Under the pieces are notes generated by a model. It was not told the origin of the DNA, made no database searches, and saw only the letters and a program-made list of their open reading frames with translations. Position numbers and translations under genes: made by a program. A stretch of DNA of 31,044 nucleotides from an archaeon (GTDB lineage Archaea > Asgardarchaeota > Hermodarchaeia > Hermodarchaeales > Hermodarchaeaceae): positions 1 through 31,044 of the forward strand of contig JABXGS010000153.1 in NCBI GenBank assembly GCA_016550425.1. The letters are read 5' to 3'. Shown in pieces: positions 1-8,126 of this stretch. Each line of letters starts with the position of its first letter. Positions within the stretch are counted from its first letter, which is position 1.

Positions 1-1806
1 ACGTTCAACCCCTTCAGCAATATCCGTGATCGATTTCACAATTGTGGTGGGCGTGATCCCATATTTCTCATTGTGTTTGATTTGAAGGGCACGACGTCGG
101 TTATTTTCGTTGATTGCGCGTTTCATGGAGTCTGTCATCCGATCGGCAAATAGAATAACCGTGCCACTCACATTCCGGCTTGCCCGCCCCATGATTTGAA
201 TCAGACTCGTATCGGAGCGGAGAAAACCCTCTTTATCTGCATCGAGAATCGCTACAAGGGAAACTTCAGGAAGATCTAACCCTTCCCGCAAGAGATTGAT
301 TCCCACAACGACATCATGTTTCCCACGCCGGAGGTTCCGTAAAACCTCAATTCGTTCAAGAGTTCCCACCTCCGAGTGGAGATACTCAGCTTTGACACCA
401 GCGTGAACCATATAGTCAGCGAGATCCTCAGCCATCCGTTTCGTCAGCGTGGTGACTAGAACCCTTTCGTCCTTCTTTGCCCTAGCTCGGATTTCTCCAA
501 GCAAATCCTCAACCTGTCCTTCAGTTGGTCGAACAATAATCTCCGGATCCACTAATCCCGTTGGTCGAATGATTTGCTCAACTATTTGGTTCGAATGTTT
601 TCGCTCATAGTTTGCAGGTGTGGCGGAGGTGAAAAGTATGGTCTGCATGTAAGGTTCGAACTCTTCGAAGGTGAGAGGGCGATTATCATATGCTGAAGGC
701 AACCGGAAGCCATAATCAACAAGGTTCCGTTTTCGCGATAAATCCCCGTAATACATGCCCCCGATTTGTGGGACAGTGATATGGGATTCATCGATGACGA
801 GAAGAAAATCTGCTGGGTAATGATCCAAGAGGCAGTAGGGTTTCTGTCCTTCTTTACGTCCATCGAAGTAGCGAGAGTAGTTTTCGATACCTCCGGTCCA
901 CCCCACAGAGCGCATCATTTCGATATCATATTTCACTCGGCGACGAAGACGATCTGCTTCTAGTATCTTTTCTTGTGCCTCAAGTTCCTTAAGACGGATT
1001 GCTAGTTCATCTTCAATTTGTTCTAAGATTTCGGGGAGCACGCGCTGGTCTGTAGTAAACTGTTTGGCTGGGAACACTTTCACCTTCTCCCTTTCAAACA
1101 ATACCGTCCCTTTCACGGGCGCAATATCTGTAATCCGCTCGATTGTGTCACCAAAGGTCTCTAATCGAATCGGATGATTTGCATAAGCTGGAAAGACTTC
1201 GATTACATCTCCTCGAACCCGAAAGGTACCACGATGAAAGTCAAAATCATTGCGAGTATAGTTGATATGCACAAGTCGAGCAAAGAGCTCATCGCGAGGA
1301 ATTTCCTGGCCCTTTTCGAGTTCTACAACAAGATTTCGATACGAGCCAGGTGCGCCTATGCCGTAGATGCACGACACTGTGGCAACAATGAGTACATCAC
1401 TACGAACGGCAAGAGATGCCACTGCGGATAATCGCATACGCTCGACTTCTTCGTTAATTGAAGCATCTTTTTCGATGTAAACATCAGAGGTAGGCATGTA
1501 AGCTTCGGGTTGAAAATAATCGTAATAGGATGTATAGTACTCTACGGCATTATTAGGAAAATATTCACGAAACATGCTTGTAAGCTGAGCAGCTAAGGTC
1601 TTGTTAGGAGCAATTACTAAGGTTGGTTTCTGTAAGGCTTCCACGATAGAAGCCACTGTGAAGGTTTTTCCTGAACCAGTCACTCCCAGCAGCGTTTGCT
1701 GAGCTTTTCCTTGTGTATACCCATCGATGAGTTGTTGGATTGCTCGTGGTTGATCGCCTCTTGGTTTGTATTCTGGGTTGAGTTCGAACTTTCGAGATGT
1801 AACCAA
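1..1806 (-). CDS. uvrB: UvrABC system protein B (excinuclease subunit UvrB), C-terminal end cut by window edge
   Basis: DNA helicase-like damage-verification subunit of bacterial-type nucleotide excision repair, partner of UvrA and UvrC. The minus-strand frame stays open to base 1 and gives about 602 residues. The family is about 660-670 long, so the missing part should be the C-terminal UVR (UvrC-binding) motif. Visible motifs are GVTGSGKT (residues 41-48, Walker A), the DNA-clamping beta-hairpin region (YYDYFQPEAYMPTSD, near bases 1480-1540) and DESH (around 337, Walker B). No ATG is in frame before an upstream TAA. The only sensible start is TTG at 1806-1804, 12 nt after GGGAGG. The gene diverges from the oxidoreductase at 1924. 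UvrABC in archaea is generally regarded as acquired from bacteria. The identification is secure; the start is likely. Confidence 0.95.
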   Translation of the reverse strand, partial: MVTSRKFELNPEYKPRGDQPRAIQQLIDGYTQGKAQQTLLGVTGSGKTFTVASIVEALQKPTLVIAPNKTLAAQLTSMFREYFPNNAVEYYTSYYDYFQPEAYMPTSDVYIEKDASINEEVERMRLSAVASLAVRSDVLIVATVSCIYGIGAPGSYRNLVVELEKGQEIPRDELFARLVHINYTRNDFDFHRGTFRVRGDVIEVFPAYANHPIRLETFGDTIERITDIAPVKGTVLFEREKVKVFPAKQFTTDQRVLPEILEQIEDELAIRLKELEAQEKILEADRLRRRVKYDIEMMRSVGWTGGIENYSRYFDGRKEGQKPYCLLDHYPADFLLVIDESHITVPQIGGMYYGDLSRKRNLVDYGFRLPSAYDNRPLTFEEFEPYMQTILFTSATPANYERKHSNQIVEQIIRPTGLVDPEIIVRPTEGQVEDLLGEIRARAKKDERVLVTTLTKRMAEDLADYMVHAGVKAEYLHSEVGTLERIEVLRNLRRGKHDVVVGINLLREGLDLPEVSLVAILDADKEGFLRSDTSLIQIMGRASRNVSGTVILFADRMTDSMKRAINENNRRRALQIKHNEKYGITPTTIVKSITDIAEGVER

Positions 1807-1923
1807 TGCTGCGTTGTGCCTCCCAGGTTTGTGGAAGCGCTTTCGGGTTTATGATTGTTACGGAGTGTTATCAATAAGTAACGAATCGCAACCAGAGAAA
1901 ATCCCTTAGAGCAAGGCTTATTC

Positions 1924-3408
1924 GTGTCTAATTATTCTGTTGTGCGTATGCAAAGACCAACGGTTCTACTCAGTGGTTGCGGACGAATGGGTAGAGGTAT
2001 TGCACGAATGCTCCTACGAGAACAAGAGCATCAGCACTTTCCAGTTGATCTTTGGATATATGACCCATTTCTCCCTGCAGAAACCCAGTGCCTTCAGGAA
2101 ATCCAGCAGAATGAAGCTTCTGGTCCTGTGAAGTCACTCCGTGAAACATTCTCCCAATCTGATGACAAAGAAGTATCAAACTTTTCACCAGAAGATCACC
2201 CTGAAAAGTCAACTAAAGTTACCGAAGTGGTTTCAAATGCAGTACGAGAACTAGCACCCAGGCTTATCCTGAATGCTGCAACTTACTTGGCGCATCAAAT
2301 GTATATCCCCCTTGCTCGAGAACTGGGATGTGATTACCTCGATTTAGGACAAAACCTCCCCGCTTTTGAAGAGCTTAAGGCGCTCGATGCTACAATCGCT
2401 AAAAACGAAGAAGGTGCACGAATCATCCAAGAGAATGGACTCGCACCGGGACTCGCTAATATTCTAGCGGTTAGTATGTATAACAAAGCCATAGAACAAG
2501 TTTCTGGAGATAAAGTCTATTCAGTACAGATGCGCGTAGGTGGACTCCCACAACATACCTCAAAAGGGGGAAAACTCCATTATGGTCCCACATTTTCCCC
2601 TGAAGGGCTTATCTTCGAATATGAGCATATTGCCAACGGACTGCGGAATGGCACGCTGGTTACACCTACAACTTTTTCGCACTCCGAATATTGGGAATCA
2701 GTTACAGATACTCCTTTACCCTTTGGTATTGCCCCATTTACGATTAGTAAGTCCCAGATACAAGCCATCTTGACGCATCGAATGGAACCTGAATACCTTC
2801 AAGAGGTTGAAAACCAGCTTCTAATAACAAAGTTGGAGGCGCGTCCTACTGCCGATGGAACCTCACGAATGTGTTACGATCCCTGTTTTCAACACATGGT
2901 TTCCCATTTGGAATATAAAACGCTCCGCTTTGCTCCCCACTACAAAACTTGGAAAGAGTTACAACAAACCGGAAAATTAACTTCCATCCTTGCTCATTGG
3001 AAACAACACATTAATGATCCAAGAATCTCAGGATATCCTGACCTTGTCTTGCTTCGTGTATGGGCACAAGCCACACCTAAATCCAAGCCGCACGCCATCG
3101 AAGTCATCACTTTGCATGACGATGTTTCGATTGGCAGCCCTCAGGGGTTTACCGCCATGCAGCATTTAACAGGATGGCCTACTGTCCTGCTGGCTATGTC
3201 TTTACTTCAACATCATCCAGAAAATAAGAATATTCACAATCACGGTTTTTTCCGACCTCACAATTCAGTGACTGCGTTCAATCGAACCATTGACCAAGTC
3301 CTCAGGCAGGGCGGAATCATCGCACCCTATGAATTAATCGATGGGCTAGTTTTCTTAGAAGAAATCCAAAAGAACCGAATTTCTCTCTTTGAAATCCGAG
3401 AAGTATGA
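1924..3408 (+). CDS. Saccharopine dehydrogenase-like NAD(P)-dependent oxidoreductase
   Basis: A 494-residue protein with an N-terminal Rossmann fold (GCGRMGRGIA, residues 19-28). In the middle are features typical of the saccharopine dehydrogenase / lysine 6-dehydrogenase / homospermidine synthase superfamily: NAATYLA, then DYLDLGQN, then GLAPGLANILA (the usual G-x-x-PG-x-x-N segment), then VGGLP. The C-terminal part includes a GSPQGFTAMQHLTG stretch like that of related lysine-pathway enzymes. The likely reaction is NAD(P)-linked formation or cleavage of a C-N bond on an amino acid; the substrate cannot be read from sequence. The GTG start at 1924 follows AAGG by 8 nt. An ATG at 1948 (MQRPTVLLSG) is the alternative and begins directly at the Rossmann strand. 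No lysine biosynthesis gene lies nearby. Confidence 0.8.
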   Translation: MSNYSVVRMQRPTVLLSGCGRMGRGIARMLLREQEHQHFPVDLWIYDPFLPAETQCLQEIQQNEASGPVKSLRETFSQSDDKEVSNFSPEDHPEKSTKVTEVVSNAVRELAPRLILNAATYLAHQMYIPLARELGCDYLDLGQNLPAFEELKALDATIAKNEEGARIIQENGLAPGLANILAVSMYNKAIEQVSGDKVYSVQMRVGGLPQHTSKGGKLHYGPTFSPEGLIFEYEHIANGLRNGTLVTPTTFSHSEYWESVTDTPLPFGIAPFTISKSQIQAILTHRMEPEYLQEVENQLLITKLEARPTADGTSRMCYDPCFQHMVSHLEYKTLRFAPHYKTWKELQQTGKLTSILAHWKQHINDPRISGYPDLVLLRVWAQATPKSKPHAIEVITLHDDVSIGSPQGFTAMQHLTGWPTVLLAMSLLQHHPENKNIHNHGFFRPHNSVTAFNRTIDQVLRQGGIIAPYELIDGLVFLEEIQKNRISLFEIREV

Positions 3409-3439
3409 ACCGGTTTGAATCTTAAGGCGTTTAAATTCG

Positions 3440-4204
3440 TTAGTATTCGGATTTTTGGTAAATTTTTGTGTGTGCGGGGGAAGTGAAGCAAAGAAGAAGG
3501 AGAGGAATAAGAATTGCGAGTAGAATTGAGACCAGTGGAGTCATAGAGAGGTCAATTAACACTAGTCCAATGAAGGCGAAATACGCATGAAGAATGAGAA
3601 TAACAAATAGCAGCCAGAAAAGGGGATTAAGGAAAAGTTTCCTGATATGTGTAAAAGGATGGCTTGCGGTTATTGTGGAGACTACGAGAAGATAAATCAG
3701 AACGGTCCAAACAAAGATGGGTATTGACCACAACCAAGCCTGAGCGGCAGCGAATTCAGGATCAAATGCGAGACTTGCCATAAAATATGGGAGTTGTAGA
3801 AGTAAGGGTAGTGCAATTAAAAGTCCAGCAAGATTTCCCCAGAAAAGACGCATAGGAATTGGTGGATCGGGATCGAAGGTTTGCATGAGCCACCAGAGCC
3901 CAACAGCGGCATTAATGAAAAAGGGGATAAGGGCGATGTAAAATCGTAGCGTGAGAATTGTCCATCTTATGAACGCAGGTTCAGAGCCAGTATAAGCTAG
4001 TGGACCCCAGAGTTCATTGGGAATAAGAGGAGACAGAACTAAGAAAAAGGCGAGATTGATGAACAAGTAGCTGAAAAGGGTAATAGTCAGGTATTGAATT
4101 ATTAATGTACGCGCTAATGATTGGCTACTTTTTCCTTCAATCAAGTTGTATGTCTCTCCTTTGAACCGGAATTCAATTTTATTTGTTGATTGGCCACATT
4201 TCAA
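3440..4204 (-). CDS. Multi-pass membrane protein of unknown function
   Basis: A 254-residue hydrophobic protein with a short polar N-terminus (about 30 residues) and roughly six to seven membrane spans: residues about 35-62, 80-108, 123-147, 155-180 and a long pair from 190 to 245. I recognise no family motif. The only start upstream of the spans is TTG at 4204. An AT-rich TATA-like element (about 4233-4243) lies 30 bases before it, so the message may be nearly leaderless. It converges with the oxidoreductase gene (31 bases between the stops). Function unknown. Confidence 0.6.
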   Translation of the reverse strand: MKCGQSTNKIEFRFKGETYNLIEGKSSQSLARTLIIQYLTITLFSYLFINLAFFLVLSPLIPNELWGPLAYTGSEPAFIRWTILTLRFYIALIPFFINAAVGLWWLMQTFDPDPPIPMRLFWGNLAGLLIALPLLLQLPYFMASLAFDPEFAAAQAWLWSIPIFVWTVLIYLLVVSTITASHPFTHIRKLFLNPLFWLLFVILILHAYFAFIGLVLIDLSMTPLVSILLAILIPLLLLCFTSPAHTKIYQKSEY

Positions 4205-4331
4205 TTTTACTGTTTTTACGTTAAAACGAGTAATATTTTAATCCGGATAAATGGTCTAATAAAAAGAACAAGCTTGTAAAAGTACTTGTGAATGGAAAAA
4301 CACTCAGAGATGGTCCATGATCTAAATCAGT

Positions 4332-5531
4332 TCAGTAATTATAAGGATTATAAAGAGGAAGTTGGGGGAACCAGCTGCCGAGAAGTTCTCGCGTTGACTG
4401 GGTAACGCCTTTAATCCAGCCAGCATATTCGAGGGCTTCAATGGAGTGAGTTCCATATACGAGGGCGCTTAATCCGTGAATCGAAGATTCGAGTTTCGCA
4501 GCCCGTTTTGTAGTTTTGACGGTGAATCGACCATTAGTTGTTTGGATTACATAGTTGCCATTATTCCAGCCACATTGGGGATCAATTACTGTGATGACCA
4601 GTTCGCCATCTGTAGTCACGGGAAGTCCCATGAGGGCTTCTTTGACATCAACTACTCGAACCATCCATGGGTGCCAGACCTTGAGTTCAATCCAGTCTCT
4701 GAGATCTTCAAACCAGTGTTGAAAATCGACCCCATAGGGTATTATCATTCGGAGAGTCTGAACTTGGTCGCGGTGTTTGCCTAAATAGTTAAAGAGGGCA
4801 GCCTTCGCAGGGAGGGTGCGCCAGTACATTTCTTCGACAATGAGTTCGCCAGATTCGTCAAAGTGCATGTAGCCTTTGATCTGGTATCGAGCCAAAGCTT
4901 CGACTTTCCCTGCTTTCTTGATAAAGACGAAAAGCCGGTTTTTGTTCCGTCGGTTCCATTCTTCATCACGAATTTCTGGATTGAATGCATATCCGTGGAA
5001 GGCTTTAGGAGCAAACTCTTGGATGAATGTCATATACGTATCCTTTGCTTCATGGCCAGGAACGCGTTCGAAGACCCAGCTTTCTCCAATGACATCATCT
5101 GGCGGAATGCGAAGCCCGTCAAAGGGGGCTTTCAGTCGGAATTTCTCATGGGCAGGTACGTATCCGAGTCGAGAATAGAATGATTCCCGAAATGGCTCAA
5201 GCATACTAACTGAAAGACCTGTCTCTTTCATTTCCAAGAAGGCGCTTTGCATGATGGTGCGGACATACCCTTTCATTCGAGCCTCAGGGTAAGTCCCCAC
5301 CATGGAGATTCCACCCATACTCTTGAGGACGCCACGGATAGATTGCTGCGTTCGCATAATGGTGAGAACCGTGAGGAGTGTGTCTCCTTCGAAGAGCCCG
5401 AGGATGTTTTCAGGAATCATGTGTGTGTAGTCTTCGTCGCGGACATCCTGGTCGGTCCAGAACCCGTAGGCATATTGGTGGAGTTTGACCACTTGAGTCA
5501 TGTCCTCTTTGGTGAGTTTGCGGATTTCCAT
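4332..5531 (-). CDS. Eis-like GNAT N-acetyltransferase
   Basis: A 399-residue protein with the layout of the Eis family: an N-terminal GNAT domain, a second GNAT-like region and a C-terminal sterol-carrier-like domain. Family marks are QQSIRGVLKSMGGISMVGTYPEARMKGYVRTIM (acetyl-CoA binding region, read here as QQSIRG...GG...V.T.PE.R..GY) and MLEPFRESFYSRLGY. The protein ends in LPLYNPYNY. In Eis enzymes the C-terminal carboxylate serves in catalysis, so an aromatic C-terminus fits the family. The likely role is acetylation of an amine on a small molecule or protein; the substrate is unknown. ATG at 5531 has GGTGAT 6 nt upstream and is preferred over TTG at 5543. A paralogue sits at 13766-14974 with the same length and the same LPLYN ending. 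Confidence 0.85.
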   Translation of the reverse strand: MEIRKLTKEDMTQVVKLHQYAYGFWTDQDVRDEDYTHMIPENILGLFEGDTLLTVLTIMRTQQSIRGVLKSMGGISMVGTYPEARMKGYVRTIMQSAFLEMKETGLSVSMLEPFRESFYSRLGYVPAHEKFRLKAPFDGLRIPPDDVIGESWVFERVPGHEAKDTYMTFIQEFAPKAFHGYAFNPEIRDEEWNRRNKNRLFVFIKKAGKVEALARYQIKGYMHFDESGELIVEEMYWRTLPAKAALFNYLGKHRDQVQTLRMIIPYGVDFQHWFEDLRDWIELKVWHPWMVRVVDVKEALMGLPVTTDGELVITVIDPQCGWNNGNYVIQTTNGRFTVKTTKRAAKLESSIHGLSALVYGTHSIEALEYAGWIKGVTQSTRELLGSWFPQLPLYNPYNY

Positions 5532-5586
5532 GGGTATCACCAATTCTCACATACTTGTTGGTATGAGGTGTCTTATATTGTGTAGT

Positions 5587-5984
5587 ATGTTAAAATTATC
5601 TATAAGGCAGCAAGAGCGGAAGCAAGTCGAGCTAATAACCGTGAAGTTTTATTCAGAGGAGCAAATGAAGGGGATTCGCGAAGAGTTCGAAGAGGAAATG
5701 CTGCAACACCCCAATCTGTCCACTAAGAAGATGGTTGGCTGTCCATGTTACAAAGCTGGCGAGAAGTTGTTTGTTTTTTAGTCACCGATGGTTTTGTACT
5801 CACGCGATTGCCTGAAGCGGATCGGGCAGAAGCCTTCAATCTTCCCAAGGCAAAGGCCTTTGAATCAGACCAGCGTGTGAAGCAAAAGTGGGTGCAGCTC
5901 CCCATCAAAGAAAAATCAAAATTTTTTGAAGTAATGCCTTATGTGATGAAAAGTTACCAGAACGCGCTTAGGGCAGAGAAGTAG
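5587..5984 (+). pseudogene. TfoX/Sxy N-terminal-domain protein, frameshifted at a T run
   Basis: Two overlapping frames together encode one TfoX/Sxy-like protein. The first frame (ATG 5587 to TAG 5779-5781) gives a basic N-terminus and KKMVGCPCYKAGEKLFVF, then stops. The next frame continues at once with LVTDGFVLTRLPEADRAEA, F.LPKAKAFE and KQKWVQLP, ending at 5984. The family pattern (K-MFGCP-C...GKMF-G-...-VRLPE-DRA) runs straight across the junction. Adding one T to the run of six at about 5774-5779 restores a continuous reading frame of about 132 residues. It could be an assembly error in a homopolymer, a real inactivating mutation, or slippage at the T run. It is convergent with the methyltransferase, with only 5 bases between stops. 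Confidence 0.75.
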
Positions 5985-5989
5985 TGGAC

Positions 5990-6742
5990 TTATTTTTTAG
6001 TGATAAACCAAACTCGCTTACTTTGCGGAGTGTATGGATGGCGTTCTTCCAGATTTCCATAGCAAGCGACTTCGGTAAGTTTTGCATTGTTTAAACAGGA
6101 CCGAATTTCTTCAATAGTATATCCACGCTCATAGTGAGTTTCATCAACGCGACGATGCCAGCAATCATTTTCCTTGAGAAAGGCAATAAGATGAAAGGTC
6201 GCGATGCTTTTTTCCTCATCGAAAGTATGGCGATGAACTTGGAAAATGTCATTGGTTTCTTTTTCAATGATAACGGCATAACGGTCTGCCAGTGTCTTCA
6301 ACCAAAAGATGGTGTTCATGTCGAAGATGAAGAAGCCACCGGAATTCAAATGCGCATGAACGCCTTTGAAGGTCGTTTCGAGATCCTTGTTTGTTAAGAG
6401 ATAATTGAGGCTATCGAACCAGCAAGTGATTAAATCAAAGGTTTCTCGCAATTTTAGGTTTCGCATATCCATTCTCTGAAAGACTACTTTTCGCACGTGC
6501 TGTTTTGCTTGTCTCTTTGCAATAGACAGCATTTCAGATGATTGGTCAATACCGGTTACATCAAATCCCTGTTGAGCCATCGCAATTGCGAAGGTTCCTT
6601 CGCCACAGGCAATATCTAGGAGAGTTTTTGGTTGAAATTTGAGTGCGGTTAAGAGGGATGGAATTACGGTTGCCATTTGCCTGCTAAATTGTGGATATGT
6701 ACCAGCAGCATATGTCGCAGCAAATTCGTTGTATATCGACAA
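5990..6742 (-). CDS. Class I SAM-dependent methyltransferase
   Basis: A 250-residue protein with the Rossmann-type methyltransferase fold. Motif I is LLDIACGEGTFAIAMA (about 41-56), followed by VTGIDQSSEML (acidic residue for the SAM ribose), then motif-III-like DMRNL and motif IV FDLITCWFDSLNYL. The pattern DSLNYL with a following GGFFIFDMNT is typical of small-molecule methyltransferases of the UbiE/Methyltransf_25 type. The substrate is unknown. The start is TTG at 6742, preceded by GAGGT. Single gene; the upstream neighbour on the same strand begins 1.3 kb away. Confidence 0.82.
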   Translation of the reverse strand: MSIYNEFAATYAAGTYPQFSRQMATVIPSLLTALKFQPKTLLDIACGEGTFAIAMAQQGFDVTGIDQSSEMLSIAKRQAKQHVRKVVFQRMDMRNLKLRETFDLITCWFDSLNYLLTNKDLETTFKGVHAHLNSGGFFIFDMNTIFWLKTLADRYAVIIEKETNDIFQVHRHTFDEEKSIATFHLIAFLKENDCWHRRVDETHYERGYTIEEIRSCLNNAKLTEVACYGNLEERHPYTPQSKRVWFITKK

Positions 6743-6835
6743 TCCGAAGAACCTCTAGGCTGTCATCTCGGTTGTGGCAGATTAAGAGTCTTCTTCAATT
6801 TCCTCTGAAAGAGGTGGAATCGGTAACTGAGTTTC

Positions 6836-8092
6836 TTATTTAGCCTGTTGTTCTTGCGTAAGATTGTATCGTTTCTTTTTTGGCTTAAGGAACATTATGG
6901 TAATTATTCCTGCAACTACTGTTACTACCAGGATTACTAAGATAGGAAGGACGTGGATGTAAAACCCGCTAACACTGGATATTCTGAGAAACAGGAGGGT
7001 TGTTTGGGTGGCGACAAGAAATGTATCGCCTTGTTGGGGAGTAAGGATGCGATTTATTGGTTCTCCCAGGTTGAGTGTCCATAAGGATTCGAAGTTGACG
7101 GGATTTATTGTGCAGATTGTTCCAGCAATAGTTCCGAGGAGTAAAACGCGTTCATCGAAGGTTATTCCAAGACTAGATGGTGTTTCTCCTGTGAAGGTAT
7201 ATTGGTTTATTGGAGTGGTTGATTGGGTTGAATAGAAGAAAACCGTTTCATTTGGTGCGAGAGCTAGGTAGTTTCCTGATGTACTGAAGGAAAAGATTGG
7301 GGAAGCGAGAGGATATTGTTGTTCAGTGGCTCCATTTTGATCGAGGAGTCGACATGCTGATTGACTAATCAACAGAATTCGAGTTCCATCGGCGTTGAGT
7401 TGGAGTGCTTGGGATGGTTCGGTGAGGCTAATATTCCAATAATATTCAGTGCTAGTGAAGATGAAGGTCAATGAGGGAGTGTTGGTACTTATTGTGAGGT
7501 GATTTCCGGTTTGGTCGTTAGTGATGTTAGTGATTTGATGTGGTGGGAGGGCAATTGTGAGGCTCCAGAGCACCACACCGTCAATGCGTCTGAGATAGTA
7601 AAGGGAACCAGCAAAGGCTATAGAAATGAAAGTGCCAAGTTCTGAGAGTGTGATAGCGGTGATTGGGTGATAAGCATGCCAGGTTTGTACAATGGTATTG
7701 GAACTTCGATGGAACATATAGATGCTGCCGCCTGCGGTGCCGATGGCGAGATATTCTCCATCTGTGGACATTCCAATGGCCGTAATAGTGCGGTTTTCTT
7801 GTTCTAGGCCTGTTGGAATAAAGTCCCACAGAACGTGTCCGGTAGTTCCATCAAGGACGGTTAACGTACTGGGTTCTAATCCAGTTGTAACTGCGACAGT
7901 TTGTCCGTTGGCGCTAAGGCAGACGAATCCTAATTCGTTAGGCAGGAGGAATTGCCATAGAAGGTGTTGGTTCAGGTTAAGTGTTTGTAGGATATTAAAT
8001 TGCGGAAATAGGGAAGCGGCTGTTGTGAAAGGTTGGAGACTAACACCAAGGATAAGGATGAAACTTAGACCAGCAATTCTTTGGGATGACAC
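6836..8092 (-). CDS. Secreted, C-terminally membrane-anchored WD40/PQQ-like beta-propeller protein
   Basis: From GTG 8092 the protein has 418 residues: a signal peptide (SSQRIAGLSFILILGVSLQPFTTAAS), about six propeller-like repeats, one C-terminal membrane span (HVLPILVILVVTVVAGIITIMFL) and a basic KPKKKR tail that should lie inside. Repeats show the usual blade pattern, for example LTVLDGTTGHVLWDF, SIYMFHRSSNTIVQTW, YLRRIDGVVLWSL and ICTINPVNFESLWTL, with intervening G-x-L-A-I-like strands. It is therefore probably an outside-facing binding or scaffolding protein held in the membrane. An ATG at 8158 would overlap the upstream kinase gene by 32 bases and put 22 polar residues before the signal. 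GGAG lies 17 nt before GTG 8092, so the start is not settled. It is probably co-transcribed with the PEP-carboxykinase-like gene. Confidence 0.72.
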   Translation of the reverse strand: MSSQRIAGLSFILILGVSLQPFTTAASLFPQFNILQTLNLNQHLLWQFLLPNELGFVCLSANGQTVAVTTGLEPSTLTVLDGTTGHVLWDFIPTGLEQENRTITAIGMSTDGEYLAIGTAGGSIYMFHRSSNTIVQTWHAYHPITAITLSELGTFISIAFAGSLYYLRRIDGVVLWSLTIALPPHQITNITNDQTGNHLTISTNTPSLTFIFTSTEYYWNISLTEPSQALQLNADGTRILLISQSACRLLDQNGATEQQYPLASPIFSFSTSGNYLALAPNETVFFYSTQSTTPINQYTFTGETPSSLGITFDERVLLLGTIAGTICTINPVNFESLWTLNLGEPINRILTPQQGDTFLVATQTTLLFLRISSVSGFYIHVLPILVILVVTVVAGIITIMFLKPKKKRYNLTQEQQAK

Positions 8093-8126
8093 ATCAGATT
8101 GGCGACACACTCCTGAAAAAATGTGT

